From Filosporella fistucella (Eukaryota > Ascomycota > Leotiomycetes > Helotiales), in contig JAQJZZ010000007.1 in assembly GCA_030077755.1 (NCBI GenBank), positions 1,922,001-1,986,000 of the forward strand: a stretch of 64,000 bases of DNA, read 5' to 3'. Shown piece by piece: positions 45,247-58,798 of the stretch. The translations under genes and the position numbers were made by a program. The stretch's first letter is position 1. Each line of letters begins with the position of its first letter. Below the pieces are notes generated by a model that saw only the letters and a list, made by a program, of their open reading frames with translations, made no database searches and had not been told where the DNA came from.

Positions 45247-46415
45247 GAAGAGGACCCATTAAATGCAGTGCAAATTTAAGTAAATACGCAAGCAGCAGTG
45301 CTCACCACACTCTTATAAGCAATTCTGCAAAGAGAAGACTGAGCCGTTTGCTTGGTCGACCAAGACTTCAGCACATTATAATTCTACTGACATGGATTGT
45401 CATCAACATCTCTTAGACGTAATCTGCAAGCAGAAACAGGATATAAATAAATTGCTCGAACAAACATGTATACTTCTTGATTGATGGACGGAGGAGTACG
45501 AATCGTGCGACAAAAAAATATACAGGATGCAGCGGAATTATTTCTTGGCGTGAAATTGTATTCTCTAGTTTGACCGAGTGACGCTCCGCTGGCCGTCCGG
45601 GAGCTACTGCCTTGGAGGCCGGGAAGCTATACTTGATTCACTTTCAGAGTTATTGAAAGTGACTGAGCATGCTCTGAGCTAAAATATGTGTCTCTGCAAA
45701 TGTGGGTATGTATACAAAGTGAATTCAAGTTGTGAATAGGAGAGCATCATGATAGTGAAGTGAGATTCCTGGAATGAGGGCAATACTGTCGGGAGATGTT
45801 ACAAATGAGAGCATCACGAGTGCGACATGTTATCTCTACATTCCAGCACTAGCCGTGCTCCGCAAAGGGGATGCGATACAGAGCTCTTTCGATGCTTCCT
45901 CGACTTCGAGGGAATGCTTCCAAATTAAGCATATTATTAGAACAAAGAGATTGTGATACGGAGTGAAGCGTTTCAGGGGCAGGAAATCGACAAAGCGACT
46001 TCAAAGTCTGCGAATAAGCAGCCGAGACGTATTTTCTCATGTTGAAAAAGCCATCAATGATTTTTCCAGCATCACTGCTATGATCAGCAGCTCCCAAATT
46101 TTGGCCAACGCCGTGGAAGGCAATCATGATTCTGTGAGGTCGCGGCTGCGAAGGAGCATTTTTTTTCAAAGATCGAAGTTCTCAATTAATCGAAGTAGCC
46201 ACGACAGTGAAAAACAATGAAATTGTAATAAATAGAAAATCTACCGCCGGAATTTGAACAAGCAACAAAGCAATGATTCCAACAAACGGAATCATTGAAC
46301 GTCTCTTGTCGCCCACCTCCATACTTGTGACCTCGCTCGTCCCCCACCACTTGGTTCCTACCATAATGGAGTTAAAAAACGCAAATAGCAATTTCCATCC
46401 CAACAATCAAACAAA
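45247..46415. other. Spacer between the amidoligase gene and tRNA-Ala
   Basis: No gene is supported. Frames at 45963-46220 (plus) and 46182-46406 (minus) are short and overlap on opposite strands; I see no reason to prefer either. Confidence 0.45.
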
Positions 46416-46494
46416 GGGCCGTTGGTCTAGTGGTATGATACTCCCTTAGCATCAAACTTGGGAGTGGTCCTGGGTTCAATTCCCAGACGGTCCA
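46416..46494 (+). tRNA. tRNA-Ala (anticodon AGC) with a 7-nt intron
   Basis: All four stems pair: acceptor GGGCCGT/ACGGTCC, D arm, anticodon stem CTCCC/GGGAG, T stem CTGGG/CCCAG with TTCAATT loop, and discriminator A. Position 3-70 is a G-T(U) pair, the main alanine identity element. The anticodon loop is 14 nt; removing TCAAACT (46452-46458, between positions 37 and 38) leaves TTAGCAT, so the anticodon is AGC (46448-46450). The body looks tRNA-Pro-like in its first bases, but G3:U70 and the anticodon agree on alanine. Confidence 0.93.
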
Positions 46495-46506
46495 ATTGAT
46501 TGTGAG

Positions 46507-46513
46507 TTTTTTT
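46507..46513 (+). terminator. RNA polymerase III T-run after tRNA-Ala
   Basis: Seven consecutive T residues begin 12 nt after the tRNA 3' end, as expected for pol III termination. Confidence 0.8.
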
Positions 46514-47340
46514 GGTTTCTGAGAAGGGTGTTTATTTTTTGGACTTAAGTACTTATCCTCCCACTGGGAAATATGAGCAGATGCATCAGAGGCAGTTCTG
46601 TACTTTTAATGCCTGTCTATTCATGTTCTTGCTCAGTATTATTCTCGCTTTCTATCCCGAAGACGGATGCCAAAATTTTACTTGTTTGGTTTTTATCTTT
46701 TTTTGCCCCACCTCAACCAGCCGGAAATTAAAAAGCTAGTGTAAAAACTTCGTACGCGACCTTCTATATAGTAAATATATCTTAAGTTTATCAGCAACAC
46801 ATAAAAAGAGGAAGTTGGTATCCGATTTAAGCTGCCTGCACCGCAGGCCCCTGGCCATGAGTCTGTTGAGTCGTAAAATGAGGTGCCAAATCCGGACTCC
46901 CCAGGAAACAGACCCGAGCCCAGGAACAAAATATGTAGAACATCAGATAATAGATCCTTCAAATGCTACAAATTTTACGTGGTTTGTCTTCACTGCGTCT
47001 ACAATGCGAACCGGCCAACATGCCCGACTAGGCATACTAGGACGAATCGCCATATTTGATATGTCTATCCCAGCATCAAGCTGAAAAGTTGATGGCTTTG
47101 CCAATGAGTAACAAAATCACACAAGCTGCACCCAATAGCAAAAACCGCAAGATCAGCCGATGACTCCAAAGGCCACAGTAGATGAAGATTCGATTTATTA
47201 ATCCTTCTACCAAAGCAAAGCAATTCTCCTCCGAGCATCCGATTCCAAAGTCAACGCCGATCCTCCTCGCAAAGACGCCATCTCTCTAAACGCCCCATAT
47301 GCATTCTTGCACTTATGCGCCCATCTGTAAAACTCTGTAC
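46514..47340. other. Spacer between tRNA-Ala and the ufd1 3' end
   Basis: No supported gene. It holds the ufd1 3' untranslated region on its right side. Confidence 0.45.
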
Positions 47341-48590
47341 CTACATCTTGCGTCCATCCAGCCGTCTCCCAACTTCCTTTGCTTTTGGCTCTGGTTTTTT
47401 CTCTTCATCATCCTTCTTATCTTCACCCTTCCTCTTGACACCTCCTCGGAGTGTTTGACCTTGACCTGCGAAATGGGGCTGAAGAGCTTGGGCGTTTTCT
47501 TTATCTTTATCAGCTTGAGTTTTGAGAGGCTTGATCTCGTATCCAAAGAAGAGCTTATTGGGCGTTAATCGAAGAGGCTGTGGTCCATTTGTGCGTCGTG
47601 TGACAGGTGCTACGGTATTGGTACTTTGGCCGGCAACAGGTGTAGAAGCTTTGGGAGTCGGATTCTTGCTCGTCTTCTTGCTGCTCAACTTCTGGCCGCC
47701 CAAAAGAAAGTTTGAGGAGACTGCTTTAGCGCCGGCCAGAGCTGTGGTAGATGTTGGTGCGATAGCATCATAATTAATGGCTTGTGCCATGCTTCCTTGG
47801 CTATGAAGCATCCCACCACTAGGTAAATTAGATCGCGGGGTACTGGTTCCGCTATTTCGATTACTGGAGGGGTCGACATATCCTACTGGGGCGGCGAAGT
47901 CGACCTCGACATCTGTTTCAAGCATACTAACTCCCATCTTGTCGCTTGTAGGCTTGACTTCTAGCACAGCAACATCGTACACCGTGTCATTGTACTTGAA
48001 AGTAAAAACGTCGCCTTTGGTACAGGTTGCGAAGGACCGGAACGCTTTCTCCAGAACAGCTTTGGGATCCGAGATTTCGAGAAAGTTGACATTTTGTGGT
48101 TGTAACTTGACAAGGCGAGCCGGCTCAAGGTCGGTTGACTTAATTTGAATAAGATCTCCGGTTTCGAGGAGGAGAGTTTGCATCATCTGTCTCTATCAGC
48201 ATTCGCTTCACAGGCTGGCAGTAGAACATACCCAATTTGGTAGATAAACTTTTCCTTCCTCTGCAATAAATTCCAAAACACCAGCATGGGTTGTTGTTCC
48301 CACTGAACCGTTCACCAACTCGAACAGCATGGGATATGTGATATGTAGTCTGGTGAGCTTCTCGAGGGCAGATGGAGGCAGAATAATCTTTCCGCCATAG
48401 TTGAGATCTTCACGCTCGGGTCCCGGTATCATAACAGTTGGATAGCATCGGAAGTATTCATCGAATCGTTTGGGAGCTGCTCTCATGGCGCCCCGATAGT
48501 GCTGGTACATGTCCATAGGATCATCTCCTTGGTAGTATGCCTGTGATATGTCAGTCCGGATGCCTTTTTGATTTGCAGGGATATTACCAT
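47341..48590 (-). CDS. ufd1: Ubiquitin fusion degradation protein 1 (Ufd1), 385 aa
   Basis: Ufd1 pairs with Npl4 as the ubiquitin-recognising adaptor of the Cdc48/p97 ATPase in ER-associated and nuclear protein degradation. Exons are 48590-48588 (just ATG), 48540-48232 and 48186-47341, with introns of 47 and 45 nt; the total is 1158 nt and the frame closes. Residues about 26-205 are the double-psi-barrel UT3 domain: RFDEYFRCYPTVMIPGPE, GGKIILPPSALEKLTRLHI, GVLEFIAEEGKVYLPNWMMQ, GDVFTFKYNDTVYDVAVLE. Then TNGPQPLRLTPNKLFFGYEI, the p97-binding SHP-type motif FAGQGQTLRGG, and a basic C-terminus. The gene is divergent from lin1, about 270 bp between starts. The ATG-only first exon is inferred from splice signals: the upstream frame has no other start that joins in phase. 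Confidence 0.92.
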
Positions 48591-48861
48591 TGTGAAAGGC
48601 GGTGGTTATCCGGAACAAGTATTGGGGATACTCAGGGGTCTGCGGAATTATTTGAAGTTGGTCGGAGTTGTGGTACGGTGGCTAAGTATTTGTCCAAAAG
48701 AAGCTGGAAGCTCGCGATAGATGACGTTTCGGCTGTGCCTGGCGAGCAATCTAAACGCCGAATTCCAGGCTTGACTCGAGCTACAGCTGTAGCTCAATTC
48801 ACCTGAATATTTACATTGTCTTCTCCACAATAGCAACAAACGAATTCTATGAAACCTCATA

Positions 48862-50289
48862 TTGTCTCCCAATATGTCATCACGATATTCAGCAGCTAGA
48901 CCCAAGCGTGCAGGAGAGCAATTCGCACGAACGCATCATGGAGAAGACGATGCAGGCGGCCCCTCCAAGAAACCTAAATTCGACATCCGAAATCCATCTG
49001 CTTTAGCACCCGATGCCCCAGAAGAAGATGCAGTACTCGAGGCAGACGTTATTGGCACTTCTGGTGCAGGTACAAAGCGCGGCGCAGTCAATCTAGATGG
49101 CTACGATTCTGATTCCGACAACGAGGGGTTCGATGCCAGGGCAGAGGAGAGGGCAAAGGGCAAGAAAGGGCAGGTGAACATCGAAGAGGCATTTGAATAT
49201 GGGAATGGCAAGGGGCAAACCAAGAGCCAAGAGGAGGAAGATGCGGACATGTTTGCGGATCTAGATGAGGAGTTCGCAGACGGTGATGCGGATGAGACTA
49301 CGATTGGGAAGGGTAAGAAAGGGAAAGCAGTCAGATTTATGGAAGAGAATGAAATTGAGGGTCAGGTCGAAAGCAGTAAATCCGGCGGACATGTCAGTGG
49401 GAATTTCGCACTCGATCCAAAAGGCAAATTATCATCTCACGCAATGGACGATCAAGAAAGCAGCGACGATGAAGAAGACGCAGCTTTAGCAGCGCAAGAA
49501 GAAGATATAGATGAGGAAGTCGGAGCAGGTGGTTTAAAGAGAAACGCCCCAAAGGTTGATGCCTTCAACATGAAAGCAGAGCAAGAAGAAGGTCGTTTCG
49601 ATGAAGCCGGAAACTTCGTTCGCAAAGCCAATGATCCAGACGCCAAACACGATAGCTGGCTTGAAGGCGTTAGTAAGAAGGACATGCGCAAAGCAGCCGA
49701 AGCCCATGAAAAGCGTGAAGCAGAGCTACGAGCAAAAAGACTAGCAGACGATGCAATGCTTCTCCCTGACATCCTACGCACTCTCATACTAAAACTTGAC
49801 AAGGGAGAGACAGTACTAGAAGCTCTAGCGCGTCTCGGGAAGTCCCAGAAAAAAGAAAAGAAAGTTCCAAAATGGAAATTAAAGAAAATGAAAGCGGATG
49901 AGATGGATACTGATGAGAAGAAGGGTGATGAGGTGCAAAGGAAGATTAGAGAGATTATTGATGAGATTACAGGAGCAGCGGATCAGTTGCTTACCAGGGG
50001 GCAGACCGAGATATATGAGATGGAGAGGGAGATGTTGATACGGCAGTATCAGAGAGAAAGTGGTGAGCAGTGGGTTGAGCCTCCTAAGGAAGAAATAGTT
50101 GAAGAGGTGGGAGGCACTAAGATGTGGGAATATAGATGGACGGATGGAAGAGATGGTGGTGTAAAGCAGGGCCCGTATGATGGTACGACTATGGTAGCAT
50201 GGCAGGAAGCGGGGTATTTTGGGGAAGGGGTTGAGTTTAGGAGGGAGGGAGAAGAGGGGGGATGGAGCAGAGTTGTGGATTTTGTATGA
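48862..50289 (+). CDS. lin1: Lin1/CD2BP2-like U5 snRNP component with C-terminal GYF domain, 475 aa
   Basis: Homologues are yeast Lin1/Snu40 and human CD2BP2 (U5-52K), which associate with the U5 snRNP and U4/U6.U5 tri-snRNP assembly and are released before splicing. The N-terminal half is acidic and disordered with DGYDSDSDNEGFDARAEERA. The family signature VDAFNMKAEQEEGRFDEAGN through HDSWLEGVSKKDMRKA lies near residues 232-275. A K-rich middle follows, and the last about 60 residues form the GYF domain: MWEYRWTD, QGPYDGTTMVAWQEAGYF and VEFRREGEEGGWSRVVDF. GYF domains bind proline-rich ligands. Single exon. The start is either 48862 or the second ATG at 48874 (MSSRYSAARPKR), which looks closer to family starts. 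Convergent with rvb2. Confidence 0.9.
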   Translation: MSPNMSSRYSAARPKRAGEQFARTHHGEDDAGGPSKKPKFDIRNPSALAPDAPEEDAVLEADVIGTSGAGTKRGAVNLDGYDSDSDNEGFDARAEERAKGKKGQVNIEEAFEYGNGKGQTKSQEEEDADMFADLDEEFADGDADETTIGKGKKGKAVRFMEENEIEGQVESSKSGGHVSGNFALDPKGKLSSHAMDDQESSDDEEDAALAAQEEDIDEEVGAGGLKRNAPKVDAFNMKAEQEEGRFDEAGNFVRKANDPDAKHDSWLEGVSKKDMRKAAEAHEKREAELRAKRLADDAMLLPDILRTLILKLDKGETVLEALARLGKSQKKEKKVPKWKLKKMKADEMDTDEKKGDEVQRKIREIIDEITGAADQLLTRGQTEIYEMEREMLIRQYQRESGEQWVEPPKEEIVEEVGGTKMWEYRWTDGRDGGVKQGPYDGTTMVAWQEAGYFGEGVEFRREGEEGGWSRVVDFV

Positions 50290-50627
50290 TGAGTGTATGG
50301 TGTAAAACTAATGATACCCGGATAGCAATAAGGACAGGAGAAGTGATAATGGAGCACAAGCATAAGCAACGGAATAGATATAATAATCCCGGTGCTTTTG
50401 ATTAGCATCACGACTTTTAATGAGGCTGGAAATAAGGGATAAATAACGGCTAAAACGATGGGAAACGTTCATGTTCAAGACTTTTGATATCTGCGCATTG
50501 GATCCACTAAGTGCCAAATAGCCTCTACGCCATTAACTAGTCATACAACACGGGCTATCATGCACAAATCTACCATTTTATCCTTCAATAAGTATCCCAA
50601 ACGCCAAAGCTTTCCTCCTCTCCTCGA
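50290..50627. other. Convergent 3' spacer between lin1 and rvb2
   Basis: Both genes end here on opposite strands, so this 338-bp stretch must hold both 3' ends and poly(A) signals. Nothing else is seen. Confidence 0.55.
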
Positions 50628-52136
<1,509 letters not shown>

Positions 52137-52878
52137 CTTGGATGCTTCGCTAATGTGATGGTGATGTTGTGAAGGAACGCGCAAATATCGGTCCTAGGAT
52201 GGAAAGAACAGGGACTGTAGATGGAATATTTATTAGGTGGGACAAGTGAATTCGATCGTAAAATTATCACTACAGGTTTAACGCACGGATCACCAAGGGA
52301 TCTTATTCTTCTCGCTTATATGTACCGACTGGGTTCATCATTTCTAGCGTTGTATTTATTGACTTCCACACTCGACTCTCTCTAAGCTTTTTATCTACAA
52401 GCCTACCCACTATTTCAATCAAACACGACGACGCGTTTGTCGTGTTGCAACCGTGATTCTACCCTCACCTTCCTCTCTGATTCTCTCGATCACTTCGCTG
52501 CAATTACCCTGCTCTTTCCTCTTGAGAATGCAAGCTTCCAACCTTGCAAAACAAGCGTCTGGTTTTGCAACTGGGTATTGGTTGATGAAACCTATTTAGT
52601 GAGTCAACCTTGGCGGCTGTTTCGTTACATCTTTCTCTTTCATTCTTCAAGCCACATTACGAAGACGTCGAGCACCGGCTATATAGTCAATACATTCTCT
52701 CTTCTCTCATGTTCAGTATAGGGTCTGCGGTTCTGATCGCACCTGCCTCTTACACGCTCGCAACGAGGTGAATCCTTATCGCGTTCGCTGCAGAACTCAC
52801 AATTCACCACTCGCGGCTTCTCGAATTCACACTCTTAGACGGCCTCGACCTTAGCTAACTCTACAATCTCTTTGCAGG
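52137..52878. other. Divergent promoter region between rvb2 and the coiled-coil gene
   Basis: Both genes point away from this 742-bp stretch. It is C/T-rich before 52879. A frame at 52437-52721 is not supported as a gene. Confidence 0.5.
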
Positions 52879-55800
52879 ATGACACGTGTGGGTGGACATC
52901 GAGCTGGGAAAAAGAAGAAAGCAAAAAAACGATTCAATCCACCATCGATCGAACAATTCACTATGGGCCCCTCTGGCCGTGAATCTCCACCAAGAGGACC
53001 TCGTTCACACTTTAGCTTCAGTTCGTCATCTGCCACGCCAGTTGACGTTCGGAGGAATAGTGAATCGATTCGACCGAGAGATCGAGAGAGATCTCGAGAG
53101 CGTGACAGATCTAGAGACCGCTATTCAAATCGATATGAGGAGAGCAGACGTAGGGACGACGGTAGGCGTTGGTCAGACGATAGAAGGGAAAAAGGTATGG
53201 ACTACTACGAAGCACACTCCTATCGACCTGGGGGTAAGCCATTTATGCCCAAATCTCGCCGTGAGTATACACATAATATTAAATTCTATCTATGGTTGAA
53301 CTATTTACTTCACTTTAACAAAACGAACTCACTAATAAAGGTCGCTTACTTTAACTAATTTCTCAATAGGTACAAGCAATGCTCACAACTCTGATGCAAG
53401 CAGCCCTCATCGCAAAGTAGATAGAACAGAATCTTTAGTTCCAAAAGTCTCCAGCATACGAAAGTCAATTTCGAGTCCTGCAACACAAGCTAATCAAACA
53501 GTCACCTCGGCCGCTTCACCAGAATCATCGATGGCCACAAAACAGGTCAAGGCAGCTGAGGTTCCAGAGACCGTGGTAGAACAGCCAAACGTGATATTAG
53601 AAAACTTGACGACTCACAACATCGTCAGCCAATCACAACCGCCTGTAATTCCAGAGGCCTTAACTATGATGGACTTGACTTGCCAGCGAGACAAAGAGTT
53701 CACTTTAAAGTCTCCTGACTTGACTGGATCAGCTCAAGACATGGCCGACCTCTTTAGATCCTTGATCAATGATGCGATCGACGCGTCTTCTTTGCAGACT
53801 CAAAGTACGGCTGCTAAGAAGCGGCTCGATAGGAGAGCTGCAGAATTCGAGAGGTCGAAGCAGATTCATGAGACGTACCCTGCTACAAAGGAATCCCAGA
53901 ATGCCGCCGTGCAAGAAGCCGAGAAGGAATATAAGTCTACTTCTCGAAAGTCCCGGGAAAAGAAAGCACTCCTAGCTACTCAAGCCGAAAAAGCAGCCGA
54001 GATCGTTATGCCCTACATTCTAGCCAGAGGGGGTGGTAATAAAGCCCAGGAACATCTGGTGGAAAGATGTGAGAAACTTGAGAACACGTGTGCTGGTTTA
54101 CAAAAGGACCTACAGGGCAGTCAGCAAAGATGCGACGCCCTCGAAAACAATCTGAACGAGCACCGGAAATTTCTGGAAGATCTGAAGGAATTTAGCAAAA
54201 AGACAACAGAAGATTACGCAGCTCTCCAGAAGCAGTATAGTGAATCCAAACTTGACTGGCAGAAACAACAAAGTAAGTGGATGCAAGCTCAAGCAGGTTC
54301 CATCAACGAAGCCTTAGATGAGATGCGTAAGGAAGCACGTGGCAGCATCGAGGAGACCAAAACCATACATGGCCAAGAGCGGGCTAAGGCTGACGACATC
54401 CTAAAGCGGATTAGTCAAGTCACCGAAAGCACTGAAGATATGAAGAAGGATATTGCAGCTGTTAAACAAGACACTACTCAGCTAAAGCAGGACAACAGTC
54501 TGGCTCCATCCCTCGCCCAGCAGCTTGAAAATATATCAGTTTTCCAGGGGCTGAAGACGGATGTAGGGACATTAGAAGGAGATCTCGAGCGCATGTCGAG
54601 CAATATTGCTGGCTATCAAACCCGTACTACCAAACAGCTGAACAACTTGGACGACAAGATCATCCAATATTCCAACAACGTCACAAGCATATTAGAGCAG
54701 CAAACAAGATACAATGACACCGTGTCTGGCTTCGAGAACAGGATTAAAATTATCGAAGAAGCTAAAGCCCAGTCCCTTAAAATCAAGGGCTCGGCGAATG
54801 TGGCTGCTAGAGATTTCGACGCTTTAAGTCGTCGGGTCACAAGTCTTGAGCAAGCACACGCTACTCTCTCCGTTACGGCCGCCACGTCGACCCAGGTTGA
54901 CGCCGTGAAGCAGCAATTCAATGAATTGTCGAAGTCTGTGAAGTTGATTGAGTCTAAGCCGGACTTTAATCCCCTCCCAGAATTGACGAAGCTTGATAAC
55001 GACCTCAAGATAATTCGTAACCGGATTGCCGCCCTTGAAGGTATAGCAAGTGGTGATAAGAAACGAATGAGCGTTCCTGAGCACGACAAGTCGACAGCAC
55101 TTCCACAGCTGTCAGCGCTTGAAACTCGATTGTTAGTTTTAGAGAATAGATCAACCTCAGATTCGATCAATGTTGCTGGAGATGATGTCTCTGCATTGAC
55201 ATCCAGAATCGAGAAAGTTGAAGCTGATCTAGAATTGCTACAATCGGACGAAAAGTCAGAAGCAATTTATGAAAATATGGGGTTGATCCTTCAGAATGCT
55301 TTTCAGACAACTAATAAGCAACTTGTGTCTCACATTGACACGCAACTTGAGTCTCGGGTTTCGCCGCTAGCAGATAAAATGTCGCAAATTGAGTCTAACC
55401 TTTCCGATCTTCAGACTACGACAACAAAAACCCTAGCAAATCAGGGCAAAGACATCGCTGATGCCAAAAACACTCTTGTCGGTGTTTCTGCCGGAAAAGT
55501 CCTTCAAACATTGTCAGAGCAAGGCCGTTTACCCGATCCAGGCATCGAAGCAAGATTTGCGAGTATGTCCCAATATCAAATGAACATGAATAACTCGATG
55601 CAAGCAATGGGCAACTCCATTCATGCTTTGAATTCTATAGGCAATAACTTGCAAGCGAACGAGATGGCTTTAAGCAATCTGCAGCATCGATTTGACAACG
55701 TTCAAACGAATGACATTCATCAGGCAATGGTTGCAACAATCACTGAGACTTTCCCCGATCTTAGAAACACGCAGCAAGTGATGAATAGGTTTAATACTAG

Positions 55801-56569
55801 TCTTCAAACTTTTGACACTCGTTTGAATGAGTTGGACAACAAGTTCCTTGAATTGCGGTCGGAAGGTTCATTGGCCTCGCACTCATCCGATGTTCTGAAA
55901 CGTGCTGAGACCATGAGAGAAGAGCTAGATGATATGGCTGCTACTGTCAACAATTTGCAGGACCGACTAAATAGCGCAGAGGGAGATTTGTCTGTTAAAA
56001 CCAATCAAGCTGAACATGACAAGCAATTGCTCGATATCGCCGACAATATCACAAAGCTGGAGGTTGATAGATTCCCAGCGGCATTGGAGAAAGCAATTTC
56101 GGAGAGTCTTACAAAAGCTATGACTGAAGTTGAAAACGGCTTTAAGAAGGCCAATGGCCGAATTGATACTGTCGAAGCTCGGATTGAAGGCGTCGAGGAC
56201 GAGTGCAAGAAAATTAATACTCGAAGCGAAACTGCAAGAACTCGGGCAGATAGTCTCCAAAGTCCAGTACCAGCACGCCCTAATGTTTCAGAGAGTCGCC
56301 ACCGACAAGCCTCAAACGTATCAATGGGATCGGGTAGCAGTGATACAGGCAAGAAGCGGAAGCATCAGTCTGGTATTCACAGCAACCTCAACACTGGCAA
56401 TGGATATCCTAAAAAGCCCAATGGACACGCCACCAATCGGAGCCCACCTGCAAAGAAACAACGTGTTAAGAACGATACGAAGTTCATCCCTCCTGATGAT
56501 GATCCCAATGACAGAGATTTCGCTCCTGAAGAGGATATTCCGGATCCGGCCATAAGCGATGAGGAGTGA
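52879..56569 (+). CDS. Uncharacterised 1193-aa coiled-coil protein with basic termini
   Basis: Two exons: 52879-53260 and 53370-56569, with a 109-nt intron joined in phase 1; the total is 3582 nt and the frame closes. The N-terminus is basic (RAGKKKKAKKRF), followed by an Arg/Ser/Asp-rich stretch (RDRERSRERDRSRDRYSNR). After a low-complexity linker, residues about 260-1090 are long heptad-like helices rich in Leu, Gln, Lys and Glu (for example HLVERCEKLENTCAGLQKDL, EKVEADLELLQSDE). The C-terminus has nuclear-signal-like KKRKHQ and PPAKKQRVKN blocks and ends in an acidic DDDPNDRDFAPEEDIPDP segment. No motor or enzyme motif is visible. It may be a nuclear scaffold or structural protein; this is inference from composition. 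Shorter in-frame starts exist, e.g. 53531. Confidence 0.8.
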
Positions 56570-58798
56570 GTACTGGCTGCCTTTGCACCCGTATATCCCT
56601 GTATAACGAATCTGTTTGATGTGCTTGGACTGATCTGAAGAAGTGGAAGACGAAGAAAGTCAGGACCTGTCCGAAGGGTGATTGATTTGACGGATGATTG
56701 ATGGAGAATTGAGCGTTTTGCGCTTGTGTTAGCGATCATTACATAATTTTTCTTTGGCTCTCTGGGATTGCAGTTCTCTTTTGTGCGTTATCACGACGGA
56801 TGGCTTGCACTCTGTTGTGCTTTTCAAGATACCCCTACTTGCTTACTCTCTTGCATTTCGGAGCGTTGAGCATGAATTACACACTTCCTGTTCTCTTTTC
56901 TTCATGAATAATCCTTTTTCTTAAGATTCATTAGAAAGCTGGTTTGTGGCTCCTCTGATGTGGGGGCAATCTGCGCATTGCGAAGGTGTTTGCATGGCAC
57001 GAAAATGGTGGAAAGTTTATGGGTGGATGGCTCACATTTTCAATGCGTTGCTTGTTGCTTGGGAGGTGAATTGGTATCCAATAGATGATGTTAAAGCAGC
57101 GCGAAACCAAAAGTGAGAATGAATTTTATGACCGACTCGAATTTTAAGACGCTTTTGCATTCCTCGCCTAATAATTAATTACACCCTTGCAGCTTTGTGC
57201 CCCTCCCTCGCATCGATGAGTAAGAATTTGAATCGGCTAAGTGAGACTGTGACACTCGGAGGTGATGCATGTGTTACGAAAGAGGAATGTGGTATGGGTT
57301 GTGCCTCGGAAGGATGCGAGCGGTATATAAAGGGTATTCCCCTTCAAATCTGACCGAGGTGTTCCACAAAGTAGATGGCGCCTACTCGGTCTTGTATGCG
57401 ATGTTGATGAAATATGAAGGTGAAATGTGGAGTAGTGGATCATGCGGGAGAGAGGGGCAAGATGGGGTTGAAAGTGGGGAGGTATATATATGTGTTCCCT
57501 TCCCTCCCCAGTTCCACCCCTCGCGTCCTTAGGCTCTTATTGTTTGTGTTACCCCCTCACAACCACAAGATACTAAGGCTGTGCAGACTTTATAGAATAC
57601 ATTTCATTTAATTACGATTCAAAGTTTACAACTCATACAATATCCATAATTTACTTAATAGATTTTTAATTTTATACTAATATATAAGACGAAGGATTCA
57701 AGTATTACTATTATTACATAGAGCTCTGTACCCTGTGAAATACTTCTAAATCGCGAGATTCTTCAATATTTAGATAATTGATAAGAGAGTAGGAAAGCGA
57801 CTACAATATACTAAGCTATATATACGTAATGGCTTATATCTTTCAAAGTTTCCCTAATAATTTTTGAAGAGCATGTCTATATCTGGATCTGAAGAACCTA
57901 TAATAAGACCTAGTTGCATATTATAGGTAGGCTTACTTCATAGCCAACAAAGTAATGAGAACGTGGAATAAAACCACTTGGAAATGGAAAGCCGGATCCA
58001 AAGGTTCATTTTTGCGGCGAAATTCCTCTACAGAAACAAAAGTTATAAAAGTTATGGCATGTGTAGGATCTGGCCAATGTGCACACTAGAATGTTTTCTA
58101 CTTTATTTAAGTAGCCTAGATAAAATTTAGCCATTGCAATACAGAGTATAGGAACCCAATTATATTATCAAAAAGCCACGGCAGAGAAATAGTACTATAG
58201 CGTAACGCCTATGACTTGTAATGCTACGACTATTGAGCACGCCCCCCATATATTGGTGCAAGTTTGCAAGCACTATATAAACTTTAAATGTGAATGATGT
58301 AGAGGTGATGAGGTCTGTTCTGACCACGTGAGTGAAACACTGAGAGAGAGTGAACGTTTTGTTGGGAAAACCGAACTTGAACCGAGCGCTGTGAGTGATC
58401 GGGAGTTGGCAGCAGAGAGTGTAAGGTATGGAGGTAATTTGGCTCTCGAGATGGGAGGGTTTTAGGTTGTGTAGATTTTGGCGAACGACGAAAATTAAAA
58501 CTAAGAACAAAAAGCCAGTTCTTAATCAGTATCATCACCTAACAACAGAAGCACCATACTTATTTGCACAATCTTTATTATGAGAAGATCTCATTTCCAA
58601 TGCTTATCGTTATCTATCTTACATCAATCTATCCATTCTAGGTCGCAGAATTGGTATCGCTCATACCTGCCTGCAATCCTGCATATCGTACGAGCATAAA
58701 CGCCAACGCCTGCCCGCTTTTTAGAATCTGTTTTCTTCGCTGGTATGTCAATTAAATCATATTCCCAATGCTTTTTAATCATCAGAATAATCATTGCA
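56570..58798. other. AT-rich 2.2-kb convergent spacer
   Basis: Flanking genes converge here. The core, about 57.6-58.2 kb, is strongly AT-rich with many TTATATA-like runs, as in old or RIP-mutated sequence. No gene is supported. Confidence 0.5.

Noticed and set aside
46182..46406. 74-codon hydrophobic minus-strand frame before tRNA-Ala
   Set aside because: Could encode a membrane segment but has no start context, splice support or neighbour logic.
48648..48905. 85-codon minus-strand frame in the ufd1-lin1 divergent promoter
   Set aside because: It does not join ufd1 in phase; ATG|GTAATA followed by exon 48540 explains the start better.
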